Shown piece by piece: positions 1-11,929 of a DNA stretch of 64,000 nt. The notes beneath the pieces were generated by a model. It was not told where the DNA came from. It was given only the letters and a program-made list of their open reading frames with translations, and made no database searches. Source of the DNA: Cryptomeria japonica (Eukaryota > Streptophyta > Pinopsida > Cupressales > Cupressaceae); the NCBI RefSeq assembly GCF_030272615.1, contig NC_081410.1, positions 259,873,533 to 259,937,532 of the forward strand, read 5' to 3'. Both the position numbers and the translations under genes were made by a program. Numbering within the stretch: the stretch's first letter is position 1; each line of letters begins with the position of its first letter.

Positions 1-936
1 TTGAATATTTTATGTTGCGAAGCTAGAGGAAGACAGTTAGAGTCTAGAGTACCTTATTTTAGAATCTTAGCCTCTGGTGATGATTGTTGTGTGAGTTAGA
101 AGATCCGATGTACAAGTTTTTGGGTTGAACAGTGTGGTATGGACGACTTGGATAATTGATCATTGTGCGAAATTGATGGAGTAATTTTGGTGATTGTTTT
201 TGTGATTAAGTATGTTTAGCCAACATTTGGGAAGCATGTGGACAATTATTTTTGGTCTGCATATGCATTGGAGTTTGGATTGAGTTGACTATGTATACAT
301 GTTTCATTATTTGTATAGTATTCTTGAAGCCGACATGTAGAAGACCTAATTTCATGTTGAGGATATATAAGACTGATGGATATGATCATTTTGGATATCG
401 ATGGGAGTGTAGAAAGTATTTGTGATCGATTGTGCATAGTTTCACATGCGCAAAAGAAGGATTTGTGCTACAGAATATTGCAGAATATTGGGATAGAGCA
501 GTGTGAGATTAAGTGTTTTGTGCTTAATTGAAACTGTACTTTGGCATGGGTAGATGTTATTTTTTAGTTCAGACATTCCAATTATCTTTTGTAAAAGATA
601 TTGTAAAGTAGTGAGCCTTCCCAAGGGTTGTAGCCCTCCTTGCTTTGTAAATTGAGCAGTGAGCTCTGGGCAGTGTGCCCAAATGCATGTGCTTTCCCTT
701 GTAATACCTTTAACATAGTATAATTATCTTGTGGGTTCATCCCCACCATGGTTTTTCCCTTAATCAGGTTTCCACATATAAAAATCCTCATGTTATGATG
801 TTGTTGTGGTTCTTTGCTTCATGCTTTTATATATTTCCTTTGTTCAAATGCATTAAGGGGTTGAATGACTTTACTAAGAATAAAATTTGCAGAAGACTGA
901 TTCATGCCCCTTTCTCAGTGTTTACTTATTCCAAGA
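1..936 (+). repeat. Elem-1 5' LTR, truncated by the window start
   Basis: It aligns along its length with 14891-15777. The shared stretch includes the conserved block near 610-790 (cttcccaagggttgta, then a 'ccccaccatggtttttccc' block) seen in several LTRs here. The end reads ttattccaaga where the 3' LTR reads ttattccaaca, so the terminal CA has mutated to GA. Confidence 0.88.
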
Positions 937-938
937 AT

Positions 939-950
939 TGGTATCAGATC
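939..950 (+). other. Elem-1 primer binding site (initiator tRNA-Met)
   Basis: The sequence tggtatcagatc begins two bases after the LTR end. It matches the usual plant Met-initiator site tggtatcagagc except near its 3' end. Elem-4 and Elem-5 have the same kind of site. Confidence 0.85.
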
Positions 951-1004
951 CTAGTTCCTCGAAAGAAGTTTAACAACTTGAGGAAGATCCGGGAAAACAA
1001 TTCA

Positions 1005-2210
1005 ATGGATGCCAGTATTATTCATAAACAACTTTTAGTGGTACTAGATGATCTGGATCAATCCAAAACTGAAGTCTGGGAACCGCAAGAGAATCTTAGA
1101 GATGCTGAAAACTTCATTCAGTCATTGAAAGGGCAATTGGATAAATCTAGAGAAAAGAGAAAGGAACTTGTTGATTAGCTAAAATAGAAAGAAAGAAAAA
1201 TCATGGATAATGATCATCTAAGTCAGACCTTGAAGGAGAAGAAATAGGAATGTGAGAAGCTTGCAGGAGAGAATGCAACCCTGAAGCATGAGATGGAATC
1301 TATAGTGATAAAATTGACCAAGGAGATTGAGGGAAGAAAGAAGAATTAAGAGAATCTTAATCAATCCTTGAAAGAAAGATCTGATGAATGCAATAGACTT
1401 GGTTATGAGATTGGCCAACTAGAGCATGATCTGCATGAAACCAAAGAAGAAATTGCAAAGCAAATTCTTATTCTTATATGTGACCTTGAAGATGCAAATG
1501 AATACAAGGAGAAGTTTAGGATCAATTCAGCCAAACTCAATGAGATGCTTGATAGCCAGAAGGATGCAGAAGACATGAGAGGTCTTGGATTTGAGAAAGG
1601 TGAAAGCTTCGGATCTAGTCAAAGCAATCCTAAGTCAACAAATCAAAAGAACAAGCCTAGAAGGTCTCCAGTAAGACAACCTAATGCTCAAAAATTCAAT
1701 GGTAATTGTTTTGTTTGCAATAAATTTGGTCATAAATCTATTCAGTGCAGAAATAGAATAAATCAAAATGGTCCATCCTTCTCTGGTCAATGTTTCAAAT
1801 GCAATAAATATGGTCATAAGTCAAGTGAATGCACAAGTGTGATGAATAACTTTCTAAATAGAAGAAATTTTAGATGTTATGCATGTGGTAGGTTTGGACA
1901 CATTTCTAATCAGTGTAGATCAAGAGGAAATCAGATGAACTTCTATCCTAGAAAAGGAAATGTTGTATGCTACAATTGTAACAAATCCTGTCACATTGCA
2001 AGATACTGCAGAAGCAAAAATCTGAATAGGAATGGTTTGGCAGACAAGAACAAGAATGTGTAGGCAAATGATAAAGGCAAAGAAAAAGTGGAGGATATAA
2101 GAGATGAAATGAAGAAGACATGGGTTAAAAAGAGCGATAATGATGTAGGGAATGAATCCACACTTGGATTCGATGGTGGAAATTCATCTGGGAATTAGTT
2201 TGAGGCCTTT
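1005..2210 (+). pseudogene. Elem-1 gag-like ORF: coiled coil plus four CCHC zinc knuckles, broken by stops
   Basis: Gag packages element RNA into particles; zinc knuckles bind nucleic acid. One frame starts at the ATG at 1005, 54 bases after the primer site. It opens with a long charged coiled coil, then the phrase GLGFEKGES common before copia gag knuckles, then a basic linker. Four CX2CX4HX4C knuckles follow at 1707-1748, 1791-1832, 1875-1916 and 1968-2009; the fourth has C in place of the usual G before H. In-frame stops at 1176, 1185, 1245 (TAG), 1347 (TAA) and 2061 (TAG) fall where Gln would fit a coiled coil or linker, so each may be CAG or CAA changed by C-to-T. The usual N-terminal gag domain is absent, so this is only a gag C-terminal part or an unusual gag. 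Four knuckles is more than the one or two normal for copia. Confidence 0.75.
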
Positions 2211-2629
2211 GGCCTAAGGGGAGTTTACATGCAAATCCTTTTCTCCCTTTCTAGCAGTGATGCCAAAAGATTGACAAATTGCCTTTAGCTATATTCTAGT
2301 AGTGCTAATATTTTGGAAGGAGTTCCAGAAGAATATGAGAAAACTTGAAGATCCATAGAAGAATTCTTGAGAGACTGTCTGTGTATGCAGGATATGTAGA
2401 ATAATTAAGGCAAAGTGCATTTATTACTTCAAAAATTTAGGTTCGCGGATGATAAAAGGAAACCCTATTCTTTCATTTGTCACTTTGCATTCTAGTAGAG
2501 AGAGTAGAAGTGAGCTCTACGAAGAGATTTCCAAAGAGATCATAGTACGAAGGTGATTCGATGAAGAAACCCTAATCTAGCAAAATAAGGTATTTCTCTG
2601 TCAAGATTGTGAATTTGATATTTCTAAAG
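2211..2629 (+). other. Elem-1 spacer between gag and second ORF
   Basis: About 420 bases link the end of the readable gag frame to the first ATG of the second ORF. Short open pieces continue the gag frame for a while, but I can assign no domain. Confidence 0.4.
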
Positions 2630-4973
2630 ATGGATACACCATTGCTATTTGAAATCACTGAAAGATCTTGGCCCAAATTAAAAAAAAAACCCTTTAAAAT
2701 CAGTAGAAGATGATCCTCAAGGTGTATTTTAATTTGTTCTGTATAGTGTGCTTCATGTTGAGAATATTAGTGCATACATTCATGCAAATATTAAATAATT
2801 AGGAGGATCCCGATTGCTAAATTTGTATTCTAATCACATTCTGGGAGAGAATTTCAAAATTAAGCCCGAATTCGGTGCCTTGAAGGAAAAGAGCTTCACA
2901 TAGGTTGTTAGGTTTTTGGTGTTTGATGAAAATGAGTGGGTCCAATATGTTTTGAGCCGAATTCATGATGCATTCATATGGTTGAACCTGCTGTTCAAGA
3001 TCACAAAGGATGCAATCTAAGTTGTAACTGGTTTTAGCTCATGCAATGGTCTACCCATGCTCCAGCTTGTGAAGAATTAGATGGTTATTGATGTAACTAG
3101 TTCTAATTTTGATAAATGGGCCACGACTATTAATGACATCATTGAACCAAATGTGAGATTTGCTTCCATGGTCATCAGATACAAAGTCTATCACTCCAGA
3201 AGGGAGAATTCAGTCTCTAACACTACCATATATGCTGCATATGAGATGGTGAAGTAGAACAAGGATTATGACTTATGTGAATTTCTCTAGAACCAGTTGA
3301 TGGAGAATCTCACTGCAACCAAGAAAGAAAAGAAGAACACTTTTAAATTTTGTACTTTGATTCTATGCCTATTCTTCTATTTTATGAATGAAATTCTAGG
3401 GATTGACAATATACAATGGGATAGTGATAGACCGGTCACAGTCCAAATTAGAGATCTTTTGTATAGCCTTGGAGATGCCAAAACTCAGAGAACTGCACTA
3501 AGGGGTTACTTCAATAATTTTCAAAGCATGATGCAAGCCAGGGAAAGAATCCCTAAGTCTATTATGGAGAAATATCAGGACACCATTTGCTTCATGGTTG
3601 AGATTGACCAATGTTTGATGGAGGCTATTGAACCCAGGACTGTATGGATCATGCCAATGGGAATGAGGTAGATGAGAAAATATTGGAGGTGTATGCTCAA
3701 TACTTGTTAGTAAGCCAATTGATACCTCTGAGGAGAGGTTGGCACCTTTGCTAAGAAGGATTTTCAATTGCATAGGGAGTTGAAGAAGCCTAAGATGATC
3801 TAGAAAGTAACAAAGGAAGTAGAGCGCCATCCATAAAGTATTGGGATCATTGCAGAAGCTGTCAAGGAAGCTAGGAAGAGGAGAGAGCAAGCTGAGGCAA
3901 CCAAGGTTAAAAAATCTACTTCGACAATATCATCTGCAAGATCTAGACTATCTAAGGGCTCTGCACCTTCCTCCAGTTCTCAAAAGCTAACCAGCATAGC
4001 AAAATCTCCAGCCAAGCCATCCGGTAAGGGTGAGAAGAGGAAGAAAGAAAAGGGCACAAGAGCATATGTCTCTATAAAGGATGATGAGGAGACTGAATTT
4101 GTTGAAGAGGTGAAGAAAATGAAGACCAAGGGCACCAAAGCTGCAAAAGTTTCTAAGACTAAGCCCTCTGATGAAGTTTTAGCCAGCAAGAAGGTGAAGA
4201 TATATTCTCATAAGCCTGGTATGTTAGTCCAAGAAGTTGAAGAGGCTGTCACTATGCAAGGTAATTTGAAAGCTCTTTTAAAATATTATGACAAGTTTGA
4301 TGATGTTGGCAAGAGAACTTTAGAAGAAGCCATAATCAAATATTTGAACATTTTTAATAGAGCTCTTGTAGAAATAATGTCGAAAATTCCAAAAAGCTTA
4401 TATGATATTCAAGAAATGAGAAGAAATATTGCTAAAGAAGAGATGAAAGGTTAAAGGAGTATGTAATAGTTAGTATATGTCTAGTACTTGCAGTAGAGGA
4501 AATAAAGAGAATACGCAAAGAGGACCAAAAGCATTTTAGGAGAAAAATAAGAATTAATAAGATTATGATTGGGGAATTAAGTGAAGTAATAAAGGATACT
4601 GAGGCAATCTTGAAACCAATTTTGGAGAGGAATCAATATGATGTTGTATCATCCATTCTAAGAGAGAAAAATGATCAACCAAAAGATAATCAAGCTAATG
4701 TGAATACTGCCTCTGTTTCAAAAAATAAAGATATAGATAAACATGAGCAGCAAGATGATTTGAATAATGGTGAAGAGGAGGTAGGTAATGGTAATGAGGA
4801 TGAGGATACACAAAATCCTCTAGATCAGCCTATGGATTCAATGCCATCTATGGAATCTCAAGCTTCAGTTGATGATGTAGGTCAGAAAGATGTTAAAGCA
4901 AAAATTTATGTTGAGTATAAGAAGGTTGAAGCAAGAGACACTGTAGAGGATGTGAAAGATTTTCTTGAGAAAG
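2630..4973 (+). pseudogene. Elem-1 second ORF (ORF2), N-terminal and middle part, unknown function
   Basis: I do not recognise a named domain. Most of the region reads in one frame (codon starts divisible by 3) from about 2730 to 4980, with stops such as TAG at 2901 and 3669 and a short shift near 3640. Block 1 (2904-3240) contains ITKDAI then VVTGF, and about 50 residues on RYKVYHSRRE. Block 2 (3250-3430) contains DLCEFL, ENL and a hydrophobic run around LILCLFFYF. Both blocks align with the minus-strand ORF of Elem-3 (48967-49316 and 45637-45947), so this is a real protein family and not chance. After them comes a Lys/Ser-rich basic stretch with KKEK and KRKKEK near 3890-4170, then helical charged segments and an acidic region to 4973. 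Elem-2 interrupts it there; the frame resumes at 13603. A nucleic-acid-binding or structural role is possible but not shown. Confidence 0.65.
4969..4973. repeat. Target site duplication of Elem-2, left copy
   Basis: GAAAG lies directly before the TG of the Elem-2 5' LTR, with an identical copy at 13598-13602. Removing Elem-2 and one copy restores an open ORF2 frame across the join. Confidence 0.95.
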
Positions 4974-6643
4974 TGTAGCGTCGTAAATTGTACGCACTTG
5001 CTAAAGCAGTACAATTTCACACCTAGTTTAGCACCCGCCTTGGCGCATTTTGCATTTTGCATTGCATTTCCCCTTTAGCACTTAATTAATCAAATTAATT
5101 AGGTCTAAGGTCCTATTTCATCATCTTCCACATTATAAAGTTGGGCCCTTTCATTAAAGTGTGCCCCTTTCATTTTATTCCTCCAATACATCATTTAATC
5201 AAAAACCCTAATTAGGTCCTATTTTGAACTTGGGGGCTTGATTTCGGGGGTCAAAACATCTCGAAATCACCTGTAACTTCGGGATTCTCTCTAAAATCAT
5301 CATATCTGACGGCCCTAAAAATTTGGTGAAAAGTTGCCCAGACCATGGCGCCCGGAGTGCACACGGTCCCGGACATTTTTCCCGAAATTTTAGGAGCGCG
5401 ATCCAATCATAAAATAAAGCTTAACCCCAAGAAATTGGTGGGAGATTCAATCTCTAGGTCGGCCAAAAGTTGGAATTAAGACCTAGGGTTTCATACATAA
5501 GAGCTCTCTTTCTTCATTGGAAAGGATGGGAATTTGGTTTCAGGGACCTTCTATGCAGCGAAAGAGCAGATCTTTGGAGACTTCAACAACATTCAACATC
5601 CATCTATCAAGCATTCATCAATTTCATCCATCCATTTAGGGCTTTGAAGACATTGAAGAGCAATAGGGGATCACCGACTGAAGATTGGCTTGTACCCCTC
5701 CCTTGGGGTTGGGTATGATTTCATGTTGTTTTCATGTCTTTGCATAAGCCTCATTATATCACTTGTATTCATGCTTTAGATCTCTTTACATCTTGATTTG
5801 GAGCATTTACATTATCATTTGCAAGCAATTAGGGTTTACTTTCTAGGTTGCTCTAGTTTGCTTACTTGCATTTTAGGATCTTGCACACACACAAGGTCTG
5901 CACACACACTACTTTTACAATACAACTTGGCTATTCATGGAGGTGGAAATCACCAAAGTGGGGGTTTGACTAAGGCAAAACCCTATATAGCCGCCCACCA
6001 TACCTTTTCAGATATAAGTGCAGGTTTCAGGATTCGGACGACGCCGCAAGTTGCAGATCCGACGGAAGCAGACGGAGACTGAACTTCACACCAAATTGTA
6101 GAGCAAAAGACTAGGACAGGGGCGCGGGGTGCCCTGGTCCTTCCAGGACAGGGGCACTGGGCGCCCTGGTCCCTGGGACAGGGGCGCTGGGTGCCCTGGT
6201 CCTTCTATCAGACAAAAGTTTCAACATTTTTCTGACAGCTTTTCAGGTTGCAAAACAATAGTTTCAGGTGCAGAATCAGGACAGTGGCGCCTGCGCCCCC
6301 GTCCTGAACATTTCCACTCAGATTTTAATCCCAGGTACGCATCTACATTCTTGTCTTGTCCTTGTGTTTACAGCTTTCCATTGTTTAAATCTCAATTCTA
6401 CAATCTTGTGCTCAAAGTTACTAGTTCATACTTACACTTTAGGGTTAATAGTTGAACTTGTATCATTCTATCTATCATTTGCAACAAAGGAATAGAAATC
6501 CTAATAGGTAGCCCATGTCTCTCTCTTCCACAAAAAGAAGTAGCCAATTGTGTGATACCTCTAGGCTCTTTCGTATTCCACAAGTGTGTGATTGAAAGTG
6601 AGATTAGGGCATGTTTGCTTAGTGTCACTTTTTCCCTTACACA
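4974..6643 (+). repeat. Elem-2 5' LTR
   Basis: It begins tgtagcgtcg and ends cccttacaca, and matches 11930-13597 with few differences. Scattered short differences and one small indel near 5602 separate the copies. It contains open stretches (for example 5470-5718) present in both copies; these are not supported as genes. Confidence 0.95.
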
Positions 6644-6646
6644 TTT

Positions 6647-6660
6647 TGGTGAACCCGACA
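6647..6660 (+). other. Elem-2 primer binding site
   Basis: tggtgaacccgaca starts three bases after the LTR. It begins with the TGG expected of a tRNA 3' CCA complement. It is not the Met-initiator site of the copia elements here, and I cannot name the tRNA with confidence. Confidence 0.7.
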
Positions 6661-6925
6661 TGAACTCAATCTTCTCTAATTCTGATTTATGTTTTCAAAT
6701 TTGAGTGTTTATGCTATTTCAAATTCAAATTTGTATTTACAAGTTTTAATTTCTTGCAAAATTCAAAAATTTAGAGGAAATTTTTGCTAAAATTCAAAGT
6801 TGAACTTGTGGATAGCATAATTAATTTTAAATCTGATTTAGGAACTCATTTGAATCATAAATTTCATTTTCTAAATCTACATTCTAAGTGCTCTCATCAG
6901 TTAGAATTAAACATTTCCTTCTATT

Positions 6926-9900
6926 TTGCATGTGTTATCATTTGAAAAGAGGAAAATTGTTGTCATGATGCATTCATTTCATAGATGTGATAATGGGTTA
7001 GCTTCCCTTGTTTCAATTTTTCCTTCTCCTAAAGAACCTCCCCCCATCTATAACAACATTTTAGTGCCTAAAAGAGTTTCTTCCAATCCCTTTGAGACTC
7101 TCCCGTGCTCTAAGGATGAAGACTTTAAGAGTGATCTTGACAATTCTCCTGAAATGTGCCCTTCCTATTTAGCTATCCTAGAGGAAGAGAATAATATCAT
7201 AAACACCTTTCTTAATGTTACTTCACCTTCCCTACATGATGCCTCTCTAAGTGAAAAGGTATTGATGGACATTGACTTATTTTCTCCTAAAGTTGGTCCT
7301 TCCAATGGGGGCATGTTAGTGCAACAAGAGGTTATGAACACTTCTTTCAAAGATCTCCTTCCTAAGCATCAAGAAGATGACATTATCCCTACATTCCCTA
7401 GTGATGGCATTTCCTTTTCCAACAAAATTCCAACTAGAGATGATGAATTAATGATAAATGCTTACCCTTCTCCTAAAGTTTGTCTTACCCATAAGCATCC
7501 CTTAGAGAAAGAAGATGAAATAATGAGCAATTTCCTTAATTCTCTCTCCCCTAAAGATCATATTGAACATATTTTGAGGAAAGAGGATGAGTTTAACACA
7601 TCTATTGATGCTCTCCCTCCTAAGAATGAGGAATTAATAAATAATGTTATCTCCTCTCCCGAAATTGACAATACTTCAAATGTTCCTTTCAACAACCTCA
7701 CTATTTGGGATGAACCATTAGAAGAAGGTATAGATTATTCTCTACCCCTAGCCAAAGGGGATGAAATCAAGATTGAAAACTCCCTTGATAGTTTCTCACC
7801 TTCCTTGAATCTCAATTATTCTCCCTTTCCTCAACTTGGTTCTACTCATAAGGAAACCCTAGTTCAAGGCAAGATGGTTAACATCTCTTTCAAAGATCTC
7901 CCTCTCAAGAGTGAGACTTTAGAGAGTAATGTTGATCCTTCTCCTAGAGAGTTTATTCCCCATGTAGATCCTTTGATGATAGAGGATGATATGACCTTTC
8001 CTAGAATTACTTTGCCTACTAGAACATAAATGCCTACCCCTTGTCTCTCTCCTAAAATTGATTTAATCCATGATGAGATTTTAGTGCAAGAGAAGACTAT
8101 CAACAATTCTTCCAACACTTTTGTTCATTCCTCTAAACCATCCTCAATCAATTTGATACATGTAAATGAAACACCTAACAAACCTCTCTTCACTATCCAA
8201 GGTGCTTGTCCTTCTTAAAATTCTCAACCTTTAAATAAGCCTATCTTAGTGGTTCAAGGTGGTTATGCTAATGATTCTTTTTGCACTCCTAACAAACCTA
8301 TTATTACTGTGCAAGGAGGTTATTCTACTAAGAGCCCTTATGAGTATGCTAAGCAACTGACTAGAGAGAGTTATAATGCGGTTGCTCATACCTATAACAC
8401 AAGAAATAATAGGCAACCTAATCCTCCTCCAGTTATCCCAACTTCACTTCCTCCTTCCTAACCTATTCTTCCTCAAGCTCCTCGTATTTCACAAATTCTT
8501 AGTAAGGACTATGATCTCATAGAACAACTTAAAGCTACCCCTGCTAAGATATCCCTTTGGGATTTGATCCAAACTTCTTCCGCTCATCATGGAATGTTAC
8601 AAGATGCCTTGAAAGACTTGAATGTTCCTCCACCTAATACATGTAGTAATATAGTGTCTTTGGTTAACTCTGTGATGAATCCTAAAGCTCAAATTGTGTT
8701 TACTCAAGATGAGTTGCCTACTAGTGAAATTCAACATCAATATGATCCCTTGATGATTGTGGTTATCATAAATGACACTGCTATAAGACGAACATTGGTA
8801 GATAATGGTTCTGGCCTTAATGTATGTAGCATTAATCTATTGCATAAGATGAATGTGGATACATCCCTTATTGAGCCTGACTCTCATCCCATTCGAGGCT
8901 TTGATAATGTGGCTAAGTCTTCATTAGGTATTATCACCTTACCCATCACAGTGGGACCTGTTACTTTGCCTACTCCTATCCATGTTATGTCGGGAAATCT
9001 AACATACAACTTGTTATTAGGGAGACCTTGGATTCACAGTATGCAAGCTGTCCCCTCTACATTGCATAGACAAGTTAAATTCATTTATAATAATAAGACA
9101 TATACCTTGATAGGTGATACTAATTTTCAAGCTTGTTTGCAAACATCTACTTCCAAAGGGAGTTCTTCTAAGCCTTCCTCTTCTAGTGATGACTCGTTAA
9201 ACAAGATACCTATGGATGAATCATCACCCTCTGATAATCAAAATTCTTTGGATGAGTCTGAAGTTCCTGAAGAAGATTCTTCTCGAATTGAATCTACACA
9301 TGAAAAGGCTTTTGATCCTGAGAAGGTTCTCGCAGAAGACGATTGGGGATCTCTTGATTTTAATCCCACCTTTGTAGGTGAGTATAGGGTTCCTCCTAGA
9401 GATCTTAAAGTTAAAAAGAAGGAAGAAACTAGAGATCAATCAGTCTTACCTGAACCTATGAGCAATAATTTTGTGGCTGCTTCTCAAACTTCTTCTCCTC
9501 ACACCTCTAATTCTGAAGAATTTGATTCTTTGTCTTATGAAAAACCAGCTTTTCTTTCTGAAATGGCTAATCGTTATGGTCGTGGTTTTCATGTTTTGGC
9601 TACGAGTGGCTATAGTGGAAATGGTTGTGGCACAAATGAACAAGGAATTAAAGTTCCTTTAGAACATAACATGCATGAATATTCATTTGGACTTGGATAT
9701 AATCTTTCTAAGCCCACCAAAGCATCTAAAAGACCATCTCTCAGTGTGAATGCTATATTTAGTAATGATGATGATCTCACTTCAACTAAATCATCTTCTA
9801 CTTCTATCAACTCTCATTCCCCTCATAAGGAAATCTTGGTGATGAACAAATCTCTTTATGAATCCCCTCAAATTTCTAAATCCACTTATGAATCTTTATC

Positions 9901-10093
9901 TCCTATTCATCATAAATTCCTTTCCTCCAGGGATAAGGCTCTAATAAATTACACTCATCTCTCTTCTAAGATTTCTCGTAACTTTCCTTCTTCAATTTTT
10001 ATCATTTTATACATGTTTTTGATCTCACTTATGGTTGAGCATTCAACATGTCATATTCAAATACCTCATTCAATCTATCATATCTTTAAATAA
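6926..10093 (+). pseudogene. Elem-2 polyprotein: acidic Ser/Pro-rich N-terminus, retropepsin, G-patch-like module
   Basis: One frame runs about 1,056 codons, broken only by TAA at 8027, 8216 and 8459; each fits CAA changed to TAA. The start is uncertain (ATG at 6926, or a later one). Roughly 500 residues are acidic and rich in Ser, Pro and Asn with loose repeats (SFKDL, SPK motifs); I see no gag domain or zinc knuckle. The aspartic protease follows: active site LVDNGSGLN, with D-N-G-S at 8801-8812, and the flap-end motif LLGRPWIH near 9011-9036. A retropepsin cuts gag-pol into mature parts. Next is an acidic linker, then a glycine-rich module at about 9560-9705 (YGRGF ... GLGYN) that aligns in spacing with the G-patch region of Elem-8. 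G-patch modules bind RNA or helicases. The frame ends with a hydrophobic segment near 9980-10030. Confidence 0.82.
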
Positions 10094-11915
10094 CATTAAT
10101 GGCTATTATGTTGCTCATCATTATGTGACATTGGTAGCTCATTTACTGGGGGCTCATTGTCATTCATGATGGTACAATTTCAAGTGCAATCATATTTTTC
10201 AAGCAACATAATAGCCTAATTTTTCTATGTTATCTCTTGTTCCTATGGGGTAATAGTGTGGAAATATTGATCATCTTTTCTTTAGAATCCTCTTTTCCTA
10301 GATATGAGAGAAGATGTGTATTCTCTTTCTTATCCTACCCACTTCTTATGAGGAGCATTTTACATACACTAATGTCTTGCTTGCATGAACTCATGTGAGT
10401 ATGTAGTACATTTTGCTTATGTCTAAATCTCTCCCTAGAAGATTGTGTAAGTCCTTCTCATTGTCCTTATCCTTGGGAGGCAATGATCTTTTCTTATTTT
10501 TATCTAAGGATCCACTTTTTCCTATTTCGTGGATGGTGTGAACTTTATTAGTTGATGTTATTCCTTGTATGCATTTGTTGTTGTTTGTTCAAGGATTCTC
10601 TCTTACAAGAGGTGTAAGCCCTTGACTACAACCTCTTTTGCACTTGGTAAAATACATCCATAATGAATTCACTCTCCCAATTGGGTTAAAAAGAGCATCA
10701 TCCTTCATTAAGAATCACTTTCACCTCACAAAAGAAGGAAGTATTGCATTCTTATTCTCTTCTTTGTCTTATTCTAGAAGATGTTATATTTATCTAAGAC
10801 AATTCCTCTCGGGGATAGATGTCTTTTGTACAAAGATCTCTTCTCCTCTAAGGATCTCCTTTACACATACTACAAGATATCCCTTTTCAACTATCTTATC
10901 CTTGCTTAAAGAGTGCAAAACTCTCTTGCTTGAATCTATGACATTGTTGCATTTTGGGGGTATCTTCTTTTGTGATGAAGGTAGGTATCCTTGTTCTACT
11001 TTGCTTATGACATAAACATTACACTTTTTGAGCAATGGGTCATTCTCGGAACCAGAGCACATACTCTTAGAGCGAGATGTCTCCATTTTTCTTTTATGCA
11101 AGGTGATTATTCTCGGAACCAGAGCAGAGACTCTTAGAGTGAGATGTCACGCTTTTGTACTATACATATACAGGTTGTAGCATACTCAGGCATAGACTCC
11201 TATGAGATGCTTCTAACCTCACTTACACACACATGCACGAGGTTGAGTGGAACTAGCGGCATAAGGCTAGACTTTCTCACTCTCCTCCCTTACATGGATC
11301 ACCTAGACAGACTCTAGGGGCTAGTTTTCCATGTCCTTTTTCCCATGGATCACCTAGACAAGATCTAGGGGTGAGAAGTCCATCATTTCTCTCTCACTAT
11401 TCTTCTCATGGATCACCAATGTGTGTATTCATGGTTTTTTCCTTTCTTTTCTTCTCTTTGCATTTTGTTTCCATTTACATCCTTCATCTTGTGTTAGAGA
11501 ACTCTTGAATCCTCACACTCTTTGTTGTGTTGGAATTGAGGTTTAGTCCTCTTTCTTACCAAATGATTCTCCATTAGTTTTTGATCTCATATCAAATCTT
11601 CTTGTGAGCATTTGTCATCAATATTCTTTAACAATTCGAAGTGGTAAACATGATACCCTGTTTCAACTCACTAAAATTAGCAAGCCGAAACAAGGGGGGG
11701 CATATAGCTACCCTCGAATTTTCATCACTTTCCTTAGTAAGCATTAGGTGATTTTGTGATCTAACGTGTGTTTTGTAGGGTGCGGTTCCTAACTGTGTAC
11801 TGCAGATACCGCTGGGGGCTTCGTTCGACGGACTCATGGATATATCCTTTTTCAAATAATGTTTACTTTCCTGTACTTTAGCTTGCATATGCACGTAGTA
11901 CTCATATGACCGCTA
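10094..11915 (+). other. Elem-2 3' non-coding region with short direct repeats
   Basis: No domain is visible in 1.8 kb. Two near-copies starting ctcggaaccagagca lie at about 11044 and 11113. A second set starting catggatcacc occurs near 11294, 11344 and 11407. In a complete gypsy element RT, RNase H and integrase would be here, so this is either a replaced segment or the relic of a large deletion. Confidence 0.6.
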
Positions 11916-11929
11916 AAGTGGGGGCTAAA
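11916..11929 (+). other. Elem-2 polypurine tract
   Basis: aaagtgggggctaa abuts the TG of the 3' LTR, the normal position of the plus-strand primer. Confidence 0.85.

Noticed and set aside
5470-6495. Open stretches inside the Elem-2 5' LTR (repeated at 12426-13449)
   Set aside because: They occur in both LTRs because the LTR is duplicated, show no domain and lie in non-coding LTR sequence.
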